Positions 46,932 through 58,724 of a stretch of DNA of 64,000 nucleotides are shown here, in pieces. A model generated the notes under the pieces. The model made no database searches. It saw only the letters and a program-made list of their open reading frames with translations, and was not told the origin of the DNA. The stretch spans positions 2,779,001 through 2,843,000 of the forward strand of contig JAFBJZ010000872.1 in assembly GCA_016785225.1 (NCBI GenBank), written 5' to 3'. Position numbers and translations under genes: made by a program. The stretch comes from Psettodes erumei (lineage: Eukaryota > Chordata > Actinopteri > Pleuronectiformes > Psettodidae). Each line of letters opens with the position of its first letter. Positions within the stretch are counted from its first letter, which is position 1.

Positions 46932-48182
46932 GTTAGTTAATAATAATCGCAGTCTATGTGACATTTTGATAAAAATGTGCTCAGCATGTTCAACTTCAAA
47001 AACTCTTTCATTAATATTTAACCGTTTTTCAGCGACTATGTTAACTTATTTTTATTATTTAATTTATAATGGATGGATATTATTATTATCGTAATTATTA
47101 TTATGTGCTGGGTTTATTCAGGCCCACATTGTTATAAGGATAAATGTTTTGTGCATAGCTTCTCGTGCTGCTTGTCGTCGTCTCTGTTGTTGCCTGGTTT
47201 TGCAGGAGAAAAAAAAAACACATTGTGGGCTCCACGCAGGGAACCACAGAAGAGTAGCTAGTAGCCTAAGTAGTAAGCCAGTTACAAACGAGTGCAGTCT
47301 GCAGGCCTGGTGGTTTGGGTGCCTCTCCCACCTCATTCAGCGAAATTATTAAATAAATGCCGGGACACCGGAGAGTTGTGACGTAGCAGTTACGCTGCTT
47401 CTGCCTCCCAGGGACTCGTCTCCTGTGCTGAGGAGCACCAGCAGAGCACCAAACGCAGTGATGTAGTAGGAAATAAAAAAGGTTGACCTCACTCAGCAAG
47501 GGAAGCAATCACCGGCATAAACAAATGCGTCGAATTTTATAAAGATCATTCATTTATGGCCTTATAGTCACTTTTGATTATAGTTATTATAGCTCTTGAA
47601 GCTCTGCAAATTTATGTAATATGTTAAAATTTGTGTCATTAAATTGCGGTTCTTTATTTTTTCCCCTCTGTATACGCCAGTGATATGAGCACAAAATAAT
47701 ATCTTTTACAAGAAGGATTCACTGTGCAGTCTCTCTTTTATTCTTTTTTGACACACCAGGGGTTGTAGTATAAACGTGATCTCACCAGGTGTAATTATGC
47801 TGCAGTGATGCAGGCACTGGAATTGGAAATATAATTATCACATAAAGTGAAATGGCCTTCAGAAAAAAGGCGGCTTCAAAATAAAATAGTATTTATTAGG
47901 CACCCCTTTTACTTGTGGTGTAAATTGTTTTACTAATGAAAGCAACGGGAAAAGGGACAAAAAGGCACACTAATGACATTTGTTATTTCATAGCTGCACA
48001 TGCGTAGTGTGTTAATTAGTCATAATTTATGTCAGAAAAATATATTAAACTTTTCTATCTCTTTTTGGAAATTCAGAAAGACTGACATCCATTGACTTGC
48101 AGGCCTATAAATGTTAATTTAACAGAAACTATTAAAGTTTTATTTACGACTCCAGCGTCTTAGTGATTGCCTGCCTCATCAA

Positions 48183-48230
<48 letters not shown>

Positions 48231-49416
48231 TGCGTTTGTGTGTGTGTGTGTGTGCAGGAGGGACCGAAGCGCGCAGCTGTAGGCAGTTTTGTGCCAGAAG
48301 ATGAATTAGCGTCTTGATTGCCATAATTCATTCTACGAACAAGAACTCGCTTTAAACAAATCTTTGCGTTAGCTGTCACAGGTTCATCGTGATCTAAAGC
48401 ATCTTTAACTACGGCCTTGTTGATTCAGTCCGCAGATACGCCGCTTCACTTGTTGCCATCGGGAGTACAGCAAAAGTTTGAGCAACTAATTTGAACTCTA
48501 TATTTTAATGACGGTGTTTTAAACGGTTGTAGTCAAGGCTGATGATGGCGTGAAAATCCAACTCAGCGTTTGCAGACTCACTGATTGAAAGCGGAAGTCA
48601 GATAATCATTTTCTTGTATCGAGCGCATCCTTAATGTGCTTTATGTTATGTTGTGTTACGTGTAACGTTGTTATGTGGATTGCACTCAGGTAACGTAGGC
48701 TACACTAGCTGCATGTGTGGCCAGAGAGAGCATGCACGGGCCTGTGAGCATACTCGTAACTCGCCGTCATTTCTCTCTTTGCACGTTTAGGTGAGAAACC
48801 TTTTAAATGCGAGTTCGAGGGCTGCAACCGGAGGTTTGCGAACAGCAGCGACAGAAAGAAGCACTCTCACGTGCACTCCAGTGATAAACCCTACATGTGC
48901 AAGGTCAGGGGCTGCGACAAGTGTTACACCCACCCGAGCTCCCTGCGAAAGCATATGAAGCTCCACTGCAACAAGGCCCATGTAGCCAAGAGCGGCGACG
49001 CGCGTCCTGGCCACGGGGGTCACGCCGCCGAGGTCAGGTCAACTCGAGTCCCCGATGGAACCCAGATCAGTCCCTCTCAGCCCCCCACCTCAACTCAAGA
49101 TGTCCCCCTGTCCCCGGACAGTCGAGACCAGTCAACCCCGAGGTCACGTTTCCATCACACGTTTGACAGCAGTTTGGACTACTCCACACACAGGTCACAG
49201 CCCCTCTTGGACCCTTTGTTGATTCAGAGAGGCAGCTACAGGTCCCAGTCCTCCCAGTACCCCTGTGGCCAGGCAGGTCACACTTTTGCCCAGAGCTCAA
49301 GGACTTTCCCCTCCTCTTCTCCCTTTCAGAAAAGTATTGTCAATGGATGGTACACATGTCACAGCGGCGTGGACTCTTTCCCACCAAAGCAATGTAACAA
49401 CATCCCATCTCTCTGA
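45974..49416 (+). CDS. zic6: Zic family member 6 (zic6), C2H2 zinc-finger transcription factor, 2 coding exons, 527 aa
   Basis: Spliced CDS: exon 1 45974-46931 and exon 2 48791-49416 (958+626 nt, 527 codons plus stop). This is a teleost zic paralogue expected to act as a nuclear transcription factor in gastrula and dorsal neural tissue. The N-terminus lacks the zic3-type ZOC box but keeps a shared block at about 153-172 (SSQMMLGLPGDLL and PYGQTISP, compare zic3 160-182). The ZF-NC flank includes TVKHE at 213-217. Fingers: ZF1 C220/C234/H247/H252, ZF2 C263/C268/H284/H288, ZF3 C296/C301/H314/H318, ZF4 C326/C331/H344/H348, ZF5 C356/C361/H374/H378. ZF5 has CKVRGC (C-x4-C) as in ZIC4/ZIC5, against C-x2-C in zic3. 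The tail (379-527) is Ser/Pro/Gln-rich and lacks NEWYV. There is no intron at the KHMK position. Assigned zic6, not zic4 or zic5, because of its divergent linkage to zic3 and its C-terminus. Confidence 0.93.
46932..48790 (+). other. zic6: zic6 intron 1
   Basis: 1859 bp, GT-AG. It contains a compound (GT)n(GA)n(GT)n tract at 48183-48254. The middle (47560-48130) is AT-rich unique sequence; no additional exon was seen. Confidence 0.9.
48183..48254. repeat. Compound (GT)n(GA)n(GT)n in zic6 intron
   Basis: About 7 GT, 15 GA and 11 GT units in sequence. Confidence 0.95.
48791..49416 (+). CDS. zic6: zic6 coding exon 2 (zinc fingers 4-5 and whole C-terminal domain)
   Basis: Acceptor TTTGCACGTTTAG|GTGAGAAACC, with AG at 48789-48790. 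The exon reads through GEKPFKCEFEGC, both last fingers and RKHMKLHCNKAH without a further intron, to TGA at 49414-49416. zic3 has an intron at the equivalent KHMK position. Confidence 0.95.
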
Positions 49417-49980
49417 GTTCTGTTTGAACCCGTGGGCAACTTTTCTTTTTTTTGTTGTTGGGGGGGAGGGCGGTATTTTTCCATCTTATAACCTTAAAGG
49501 GATGCGGCTGTATCTCTGTTACACTCTGTAGTTTTGTGAATGTTGTATGAAATATCTTGTGACACGTCCTGAGTCATCTTATTGAAATCTTGAGAAAAGT
49601 GGCGAGCTGTATTTGTCGTCTTGAGGCCTGTTGGTTGGGTTTGGCTGATATAGCCTATATAGTAACATCTCCCCATAGTGGGGTCATAGGGAATTTTACA
49701 ACGTGTGTATGTCTATTGTTCACTGTGCTGCATAAGTATTAAAGATATCTATCATAAGTGGGATGACAAATAACATAAGATTTTATGGAAATCTGCCTGT
49801 TGAGTCTTCTGAACTTATAGGCTATTAATGGAAAGTTTTGCTGAATGTAACCCTATGAGTGTAGGGGTCTTTGTTGAATGTAAACTAGGTGTAATGTACG
49901 TTGGGAAGTAAAGAAGCATTATTCATCTCTTTATGTATGTCGAAAGATGAAATAAATATGTGAAATCGCCTTCCCCACGT
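49417..49980 (+). other. zic6: Probable 3' UTR of zic6
   Basis: AT-rich sequence after the stop, with ATTAAA at 49738-49743 and canonical AATAAA at 49951-49956. The latter gives a 3' UTR of about 550 nt. The end is inferred. Confidence 0.5.
49951..49956 (+). terminator. Candidate zic6 polyadenylation signal (AATAAA)
   Basis: First canonical AATAAA after the zic6 stop codon in the sense strand, in an AT-rich context. ATTAAA at 49738 is a weaker alternative. Confidence 0.4.
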
Positions 49981-50651
49981 TAAAATTTTAAAACCTAATA
50001 AGCCTGGGTGATGGGCCTGAAGCCTGAGTTGTTGTAGGCTAATTAAAATACTGTGAGGCTCAGTAGGGTTTTTTTTTCTCCCCTTGATTAAGTTCAACTT
50101 TTTACCCCCTTTCAATATACATAACTATTCTTGTTTGTATTGTATGTATATTTCACATATTTCTGTGCAAATTAAGACCAGTGTGTGCATAAACCACAGT
50201 GTTCCTGATACTATTAAAAACGTTTAATTAGCATATAGTTATAGAGTAGGCTTATGTACAGTATAATTAATTATGTATTCTATATTTTATTAAAGTGTCT
50301 ATATTCTCTTTGATCAGGCATGTGTGGTTAAACCCAATCGATGCATTTGCGTCGTGATCTTAAACTTTCCTTTTTTAAATTTATCATTTCTAGTAGCCCA
50401 CGCCATATTTGCAGATTTGCAATTTTGCTTGCACCGCCTGCAAACGCATACGGTGTTTCCCGCATGCAGAAGCTACTGTATACACAGTTGTCAGGAACTG
50501 GCCGGATATTTCAACACACGTGATTCGACTGATGTGATTGACTTCGATCTCCTCAAATCTCCTAACATGTGGTGGCGACTTCACGCAACAAACAACAAAC
50601 GGCCCGCTCAGATTTTACATTTGTTAGCTATGAACAGGTGGTGGCGTTTTT

Positions 50652-50690
50652 AAAATAAATAAATAAATAAATAAATAAATATATATATAC
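50652..50690. repeat. (AAAT)n(AT)n tract
   Basis: About seven AAAT units followed by ATATATATA. Confidence 0.9.
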
Positions 50691-50849
50691 AGGTGTGGTA
50701 GCTACAAGGTCACGCGCATTGTTTCTTTCAACGAGGCGCGTGGTCATATTTCTTCCTCGATTTCTCTTCCCGTCAGTTTTGCTGATGTCCATTTGTAGCC
50801 TTTATTTTTTACTCGAGTTCTATCATCTGTCTCTCTCACGCACCCACTT

Positions 50850-50877
<28 letters not shown>
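50850..50877. repeat. (AC)n tract
   Basis: About 14 AC units. Confidence 0.9.
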
Positions 50878-50880
<3 letters not shown>

Positions 50881-52372
50881 GCAGGGTCTTACCTTGAAGG
50901 TAAGCAAGCTGCAAACGCCTATGACCAAATTATCCTTAAAACACCGCGTTGTCCAAATACCAATAACTAAACATCTCATTATTATTCCTGTTTTGATCAT
51001 ATTACAAACTGAACACTTTTACTTACCCTGTAAAGGATTCACAAGGAATTTTGGGTTTCACTTTGTGTCTGAATTAACAGATTTGCTGGATTTCAATTTT
51101 CAAAAACCACACACTTCTCCACCTATATATGTTTTTCTATTTCGTTTGTCCATTGATGAAGGTGGAAATTTTGTTTAAAAAAAACAACAACCCTTAAACG
51201 ATTGATATTAATTTCTTCTTGCTAAAAGTAAAATGTTTGCTATATCCAACTTACAGTTTTGTTCACCTTTGTTCATGTTTGCATGTTTTTTTTATATCCT
51301 GGCATATACATTTGTCGTAAGTTATCACTGTCATGCATTTCATTCTTAGTTCAAACACCTGTTTTCTATGTCAAAAATGACACCCCTATCAAACTTTTTA
51401 CCTGCTTAAAAGTCACTGAAAACAGACTGGAAACAGAGTGAGCAGTTTGAAGGCTTAGTTAACGAGGCAGTGTATAGCTAAAGATGATGTACGCAGTGAG
51501 CAACTGTCCTCACCCCATTTAGAAAAGTGTACTGCAATAGCTGGATTTGTGTGGGGGTTGGTCACATTTATGATGAATAAGGTAATGGAAAAAAAACCTC
51601 TGCTCCACTGCCTCCAGCAAAGCTTATACTTTGTACCTGTATGTATGGATGTCAGCATTTTATACCATTAAACTTGTGAATGATGTCTGCCATTATATAT
51701 ACCAATTTACTTCACCCCATATCAAAAGGCAATCAGGTCAAGAGTGCAGAAATTTTACATTTCTTTGAAATCTATGCTTAGAGTGACCTGACAGCTGACT
51801 AGCCGTAATAAGTTGATCTATATTCCAGAGAAAGTGTTTGATGGAGGGGCAGTTGTGTGGATGGTCACAAAAAACACATTGGGTGAATCCATAGATATTT
51901 TAGAAGATGTTTTCTTTCTAATGTCAACCATATTAATACTTCAGTGCTATTTATAAGACCAAATACAAGCAGGATGGGTCTGCCAAGCCGCATATATTAC
52001 TCTTATTGCAACTTTTGTCCTTTGGTGCTTATGGAAAAAAATATACAAAACCCCTTAAAAACTCCTATTTCTAATGTGAAGAACTCAAAGCAAGCACCTA
52101 CATTTTATGTGCTTACAGTGTAATTGTTCTCAAGATGGTGCAAAGCTGTGATAAACTTGTTTACGCACTCTCTGTGTTGGTTACAAGTGCATGTTGCACG
52201 TGATACTCGCGGGGATACATCCTTAGGGAGTGTCAGAGATTTTGGATCAGACATCTTGCAAATCCCTCTTGAGTTTGACCGCAGTTAATTTTCATTTTTA
52301 TCTTTCCATTAGGCATCTTTCTCAAAATCATAGTTCTGGTGCCTGGTTTTCAATTTTGACAACAACCAGTTT

Positions 52373-52406
52373 AATAATAATAATAATAATTATTATTATT
52401 ATTATT
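52373..52406. repeat. Perfect (AAT)n/(ATT)n palindrome
   Basis: (AAT)n switches to (ATT)n at 52389/52390, giving 17-bp arms with no loop. Confidence 0.9.
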
Positions 52407-53039
52407 TTTTGCTATTAAGCAGTGAATATGTACCTGGAAAAAGACCACCATAATTTTTTATCATCATCGTCTTGGGGTGAGAAGTATGATATGGTCTGAG
52501 AGGGATGATTTGAAGTAGTTGATGTCAAATGTTTCAATTGTGAAGAGCTGCTTTTTTCAAGTAAATTGAGCTGAACTGGGTTGGCTTTGATCAGTGTACT
52601 TTAATGATGCGATGACTGAAATTCGTGAGATCACTTTCTCTTGTGCTCGCAACCTTATCAATAGCTTGCATCAAATGCTTTTGGTGTTACTGTAGTATCA
52701 GTGTTTTTGAAGTAATCCCGAGATATTCTGTATTTCTTTCTCAGAGCTCATCTAAATCTCCTCTTAACCCCAAACATTGTATTCACTGCCAAATTCTGCC
52801 CCTTTCTCCTCCGTTTCTAAAAATAGTAAATCTCTCTCTCTAAAACACAATAGAGGTGATCAAACATTATTTTGTGCTCAGAGAAGCCTTTTTTTGTGTA
52901 CAGAAAGCTGGTTTTCCATTTGTCGTGTGAAGACTCGTATAATGCCAAAGAGTGACAGCCTAAACTGTGAATTTCTGCGACGACAGTACGGAACTTCTCC
53001 TCCTATATTCTGACCAGGCCATGCTTATATTCCATAAAC

Positions 53040-53180
53040 GTTGAACCCTGCCACGCCCTTCCCCCCAGTAATCACAACTGATTAGACCTCCGCTTCCCAG
53101 TTTGCCACTTGTACGCCGCCATCTTTACTCTCACGCTCTCTGCCTAGCAACAAGCGCAGGCACCATTTTGGACAGGGTAT
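53040..53180. promoter_or_regulatory. Promoter-like cluster: YY1 consensus and X-box half-site
   Basis: GCCGCCATCTTT (53115-53126) is the YY1 consensus in reverse orientation. CCTAGCAAC (53143-53151) is a typical X-box half-site, followed by CACCATTTTGG (53161-53171), another YY1-type site. The group sits in a locally CpG-richer patch with CCACGCCC upstream. This combination is common at transcription start sites; no transcript is visible. Confidence 0.3.
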
Positions 53181-55620
53181 ACAGAGTATACAGCGTTTAA
53201 TGTACATAAATCCATTTCACCTTGGGATCTATTGAATTGCCATCTTGGCCCCCCACTTTCCTCTGGTGGCTGTTATGCCATACTTGGGTTGAGCCCCAGC
53301 TGTGTACCAGGGGGTGGGCTGCTTTGTCACGCCAGGTCTTTGGTATTATGCATCATCATAACCATGTATGACATCTTGCGTAACTTACGCTCTACAGTTC
53401 CCATACTTTTCCATGTAAGGTTTAAGCATTAGGCTCAGGCTGAAGCAGCTGTGTCAGCGTTGACTCTGACTGACTGAGTGTGATTTTAATTGGATCTCTG
53501 GCTTTTTCCCCATCCTCCCCAGGTCAAGCCAGCGGTGCTGTTGCTCTCTAACTTGCTTTCTTTTTATCCACCCCCCCTTTTTATTTTTTATTTATTTTTT
53601 TACCAGGTCCTCTTGTTCCTCTGTCTCATCTATCTCTATCCCTGCAGCTCCTGGCGATCTTCACCCTCTATGGCTCCTCCATGAGCCCCCCCCCCCATCT
53701 CTGCCAGTGTAGCTCCATGGAAAATAGGTGTCCGCTGCCAGATTCTCCCCCCAGACATGCATGGAACTTGAGTCATATATCTGCATTTTTCCTGTTCACT
53801 GCCACTCTCTCCATGGAAAATTGCAACCTCGCATGGTAAACTGGATGCAGCCGGCCTGCTGGTTTATTATTATTATTTTTTCGCATTTGCTTCATTGTAG
53901 AATGGTACCTCGTGAGTAGTTTGGTATCCAAGCATCAGTGATGCTTACAAAGTATAATGAGGGCAATTGTAACAATGAAGAAAGATTGATTCGAAAGTAA
54001 AAGATTGAATAGTATGTAATACAACTGTCAATAAGATGAAACAGTGGAGTTAAATGAATATGTAGCTCATGTCACTTGCTCCTCTTAGAGAACATTAGTA
54101 ATGTAATCTGTTTCATGTCTAAGCCTGTGTTAATTTGACATCTTGACAGTTAATAAGCTTTTAAAACACATCATCGGAAGCGGGGCTCTTATGTAAGACA
54201 ATGCAATCATTATAATCATATGCACATGTTTAGTGTGTTTACAAACAATAAAATAGTGAATAAGAATGTAGAGTCCCAATGCTGCGCTCTCATGATTTAA
54301 CCAGCCTGATCCTTTAGATTTTTCCTCATCTTCATCTGCACTGCAGTTTTCTGATTTGAGTGGTGCCAGCCCCCTGTGTAGTCCAGTCTGTACCAGGGCT
54401 TATTAAACCGGGCTCCTATTCACTCTTCCCAACGGTCGCTCCACTGTCAACTTAAGCCCAAGCCCCTTGAACACTCAGCTCTCCGTCTATTGTTGCAGAA
54501 TTCACCAAAAAGTGAGTAACACTGAACAGCAGATATGCAGCGGGATAGAGGGAAAGGCCCTGCCTATCCTCATATCTAATGCATATTTGTCTTTTGATGA
54601 ATTGCAATTTGCCCCTGTGGATGGTTCTTAAAAAGATGTCTTTTTTTCTTTTTTTTCATTTATTATCCATGCCTTACATAACAGATATTTTTGACAGTTT
54701 CTGATGAGACAGTTTCTGAGATATCATGGAGACTTTAATGGTCTCCTATGAGCTGGTAAGCTCAGGAGGTAACCACATGACTGACAATGATTATCTCATG
54801 CGCAGAATAAACAACAAACTGAAAGCAAAAGTTTTTCGATATGGCCTGCAGTTTTTTGTGGCCTGTCACAATGCAAAAAAAAAAAAATAATATTTTAAAA
54901 GTCCACATCTTTAAAAATTCATACTTCCAAGGTTTTTCGGGACTACACTAGGTTGAATGGGGTGAGCGGACCTTTGAAGATCTTTCAGCTCCTGCAAGCT
55001 CCAGGCCTATGAGATGCAATGCCATCCTTTTAAGGGAATGACCATAACTCTGGTCCCCTTGCTTCTAATCCCACCTCCAGACCCTTGTCATCAGAGATCA
55101 ACCAGGCTGAGCCTTAATGTCCTCCACTCACTGGCAAGGGCAGCCTGTAGCTTTCATGTATGTGAAGAGTCGCATGAATACGCTCAAATCTGCACATTGG
55201 AGCAGGAACTGATGCCTTTATCTTCAGCTGTGCTTCCTCACAGTTGTACAGTATATGCTCTTTGACAAATTATCAGTTGCATTTTACAGCCTCTGCTTAT
55301 TGATTCACATTTTGCAGAATGCATTTGAAGTGTTTGTTAGAAAATGTTAAAAAGGCTTTGATCGCGATCACAATGCCTCAGATTTTACAAAAACGTTGCA
55401 AAGAGACCCTAAATGCCTGTTGTCTTTGCTTTCTCTCAAAACTATCACATTTCATTAGCAGCAATGCAGTTCTGTTGTGAGATATGCCGTTTGAATGCTT
55501 TTTGTACGATTTCTCAAATCTTTGTCGTTTGAGGTTGAACTTAAAAAAGGGATCAGATTGATCACGGTCCAGGGTGTTTCAAAGCACTGAGTAATCGTGA
55601 GTGTTTAATTTTATCTGTTG
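53181..55620. other. Gene-free interval
   Basis: Pyrimidine-rich 53500-53700, short ATT repeat near 53868-53879, C-run at 53687-53696; otherwise unique AT-rich sequence. No gene was recognised. Confidence 0.4.
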
Positions 55621-55623
55621 CAG

Positions 55624-55878
55624 TATGCATTGCAAGGCGGCTGTGTAATCAAGCCTGTGAACTCAACATCTGAAAGAAGGATTCTGTTTCTGATCACATC
55701 CCTATTGAAGTCCATCCATTCACTGAACATAGACAGGTTGACGCACTCAAGCTTGCACTCCTTGGTATGTGGCCGTCAAATTAATACATACTTGACACGA
55801 TACTGTATGTCGTTCTCAGCCGATGTGGAGTACTTCCAACAGTACTGGGGGCCCACGGGGGCCACATTTTCGAATGCT
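55624..55878 (+). other. Possible orphan exon
   Basis: A 255-bp interval lies between an acceptor-like TTTTATCTGTTGCAG (ending 55623) and a donor GCT|GTAAGTGAG (GT at 55879-55880). One frame is open throughout and the length is a multiple of three. The peptide shows no domain I recognise. It could equally be a regulatory element or chance. Confidence 0.2.
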
Positions 55879-56224
55879 GTAAGTGAGGACGCACAGCGAT
55901 CTCGCTGTTAACCTTCAGCGTTACAAGAACACCCTAGGGCCTAACTCTACAATGATGGATGTAGGGTGGCGGGGGTTAGGGGCCCCCCACAAATACAACC
56001 CAGGAATTCCCCTTAGGGCCTTTTCAATTACAGTTAGACCAAGCACCGCTCTGTGATGATATGTTGCTTTAAGGCTGGAACATTAATGGTGGGGACAAAT
56101 GTGATTTGGTGTGATGCTGACCCTAAAGTTCATGAGACAGATAGAAGCACTTGTATGGCACACACGCAACAACAAGAAATGCTTTATTTATATACAGTCA
56201 TCAATAAAATAATCCAAACAGGCC

Positions 56225-56370
56225 AAAGTGTGATTTAGGTCTCTCTGAAATTATAGAACTATTGATGGAAATAGTTTATCATTAGTCACAGACTAAAGCG
56301 AGCACAAGGAGCATGAGAGAGAGTAATTAGCCGTGAGTGATGCTTTGAGGAGCCCAGGTAAGGGATTTAA
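56225..56370. promoter_or_regulatory. Conserved-element-like island
   Basis: Repeat-free sequence with GAAATTATAG, ACTATTGATGG, TTATCATTAGTC and GAGTAATTAGCCGTG. Enhancer-like by composition only. Confidence 0.28.
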
Positions 56371-57637
56371 GAGTGGCAAAGGGAAAGTGCTGGACTGTCC
56401 CTTCATCTTTTAGATGATCAATAAGGCAGCCTAACCTTGTGGCGGATGTATACTATGATATGGTAATGGGATGTACAATGTGTGCTTATATGTGTCTGCG
56501 TAGGTGTGTGTGTGTGTATGTGAGAGTGCACATTTAACATCAAAAACAGCTTCAGCGTTTTTGTCCCAGCATCAGTATTATGCCAGTATCACTGCTGACT
56601 TAATCCTGTGAAGTTTGCATATTTCCACAGATGGAAAAAAAGAGCAACAAGGCAGAAATGTCTGCATTTATTTCAGGCCACTGGAAATAATCCTGTGTTT
56701 TAGGTATCTGGAAGATGCAGGGGATCAAAAATCCATCTCCTAAACAACAGAGGAGTGTTTCATATACTGTGGTTTCCTCAAGTCCATTATTAATATGGTT
56801 GTGGTAATGAGCAGCTGTCCTCAGCTCTGCTCCAGCAACTTCTACATTATTTTTCACCACTGCGACTGTCTTAGGGTTCCTTCACTTACATAACTGACTA
56901 AATTAACCAAATTTATCTGTGTATCTGAGGTGTTTCTCAGAAATATTACGCTGAAAAAAAGAACACTAATACAAAGTCTTCATTATAACAAATACAAAAT
57001 CCTCACACTGCTTTGATGAATAATAGGTTAACACCCAAACAAAATTTCTGAGAAATGTTTGTTAACAGCAGAAACAATGACACTCTTGAAATTGTACAAT
57101 ATTCAAAGACAGGAGAATTAGCATCACGCATCCAAGAAATCAGTCCTTCAAAACTATGCATATACTGTCTTTAACTGGTATTATACTTTATGTTACCATT
57201 ATTATTATCATTATAAAACGCATAATTAACTATGCTCTGTGCATGAACTTTATTCAGCATATTGCACGTCTGTGGTGCCAAAAATAACACTGAGGAGCCT
57301 GAGAGAAAGAAAAAAAAGACACCACTTCCTCTCCAGTTTGTTACCATGCAGCTGTACTGTAAGTACAACATTGTGCTTTTCTGCATTTTTTTTTTAGAAA
57401 AAATGTTTTACATTAGGTCGCTTTTATCAACACATAAAGATGCCAGCCACTTGCATAAAGAATACAGTAAACAGATCAAGAGCCAGCCAAGGCTGTTGGT
57501 AATACACACAAGATGCCAGAGGCAACATGAAGTCACTGACATAATAATTATCAAAACACTTTTTATTATTAATCTCCATAATACAACAGGCTTTACTGTT
57601 GTTGCACATTGTAAATCTGTCCCAGGATGCTTGTTTC

Positions 57638-57690
57638 ATATCATACCGTATCGTACCATATCATACTGTATCGTACCGTAATGTATCGGT
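57638..57690. repeat. Imperfect 10-bp tandem (ATCGTACCGT-like)
   Basis: Units such as ATCATACCGT, ATCGTACCAT, ATCATACTGT and ATCGTACCGT follow one another about five times. Confidence 0.8.
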
Positions 57691-57778
57691 TTAATTTGTG
57701 GGCAGTCGGCGCAAAGATGAAGGCTAATAAATGGCTTTTATTGTCCCCTGAGAAAGCCATATGTTGTGGGTGGAGCAG

Positions 57779-57816
<38 letters not shown>

Positions 57817-57838
57817 GCGTGTGCGTGTGCGTGTGCGT
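57779..57838. repeat. (GT)n followed by (GCGTGT)n
   Basis: About 16 GT units then four or five GCGTGT units, strictly alternating. Confidence 0.95.
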
Positions 57839-58019
57839 TGCTCCTCCAAAGTTGAAGTGAAACCTGGGCCCGCAGCAGCAGCGTGGAGGACTGAAGTCCC
57901 CATGTATTCTAGCTCACAGATCACAGAAATTATGAAAGACTACTCTTTGATCATTTCCATTTCTAAAATAATTTCCTTTGAACATTTCAAGTCACTTTTG
58001 CTTTATTTATAAAGCCTAT

Positions 58020-58160
58020 TTAGACAATCAAGGAGTTGAAAATAATTAGGCTAGCATTCACACGAGTGTGGACATGCATTCCCTTTCAATCAGTTAAAAC
58101 CAGCTCTGTTAATTAAAGTTCTGAGCTGTTACTCTGCCCAAGTAATTTTCTTATTAGCCA
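58020..58160. promoter_or_regulatory. Conserved-element-like island
   Basis: Contains GAAAATAATTAGGCTAGC, CCTTTCAATCAG, CTGTTAATTAAAGTTC and CAAGTAATTTTC in unique sequence. A regulatory role is inferred from motif density. Confidence 0.3.
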
Positions 58161-58724
58161 CCTCCTTCCTTAGATCTGTTGTCAGCAGAGCATGTTTTCT
58201 TTTAGTTGCTCCTTCCTATGTCTTTTTCTTATCACAGAAATCCCACTGACCCATATAGTTGATCTCATTTTTGAAGCATATAATATAGATTCCGAGTTAA
58301 GAGAATGGAGGCTCTATTATTAGTCCCGTTTGAGGTGCACAGCCTCCTTCTAGGTGCTGCTGTGTGTTGCTGAATTCCCTGAGTGAAGGCATTACCATCT
58401 CATTTGGGTAAGGGTGAGATTACCTCATGCAACCGAGCTGTTTCATCACAGCAAATGCAGGGGAGCTGAGCTGTCGCTGCTGACTGTTTATACAGGCTGC
58501 TGAAGGAAGAGGCATTCCAGATACATTTCACAAACATCACTCATGACAACTTGTGATGCCACCTCACTGATGTTTCACATGAAAGGTCTCTCACTAACAA
58601 CAACATGCTATTGATCCTCAGCACCATTTTAACAACCTCCTCACACCCTCTCACACATGCACACCTGAGTGAGTATGGATTGAAAAATGTTAGCAGTTAG
58701 CAGCTAGCTTTGCCAACACATCCT

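Larger units (their letters stand above)
49981..53040. other. Gene-free interval downstream of zic6
   Basis: AT-rich, with an (AAAT)n(AT)n tract 50652-50690, CA repeat 50850-50877 and a perfect AAT/ATT palindrome 52373-52406. No gene was recognised. Confidence 0.4.
56371..58015. other. Gene-free interval
   Basis: Short GT stretch at 56503-56518, decamer-like repeat 57638-57690 and GT/GCGTGT repeat 57779-57838. No gene was recognised. Confidence 0.4.

Noticed and set aside
48787..49023. Minus-strand frame opposite zic6 exon 2
   Set aside because: Shadow of the GC-rich zic6 finger sequence.
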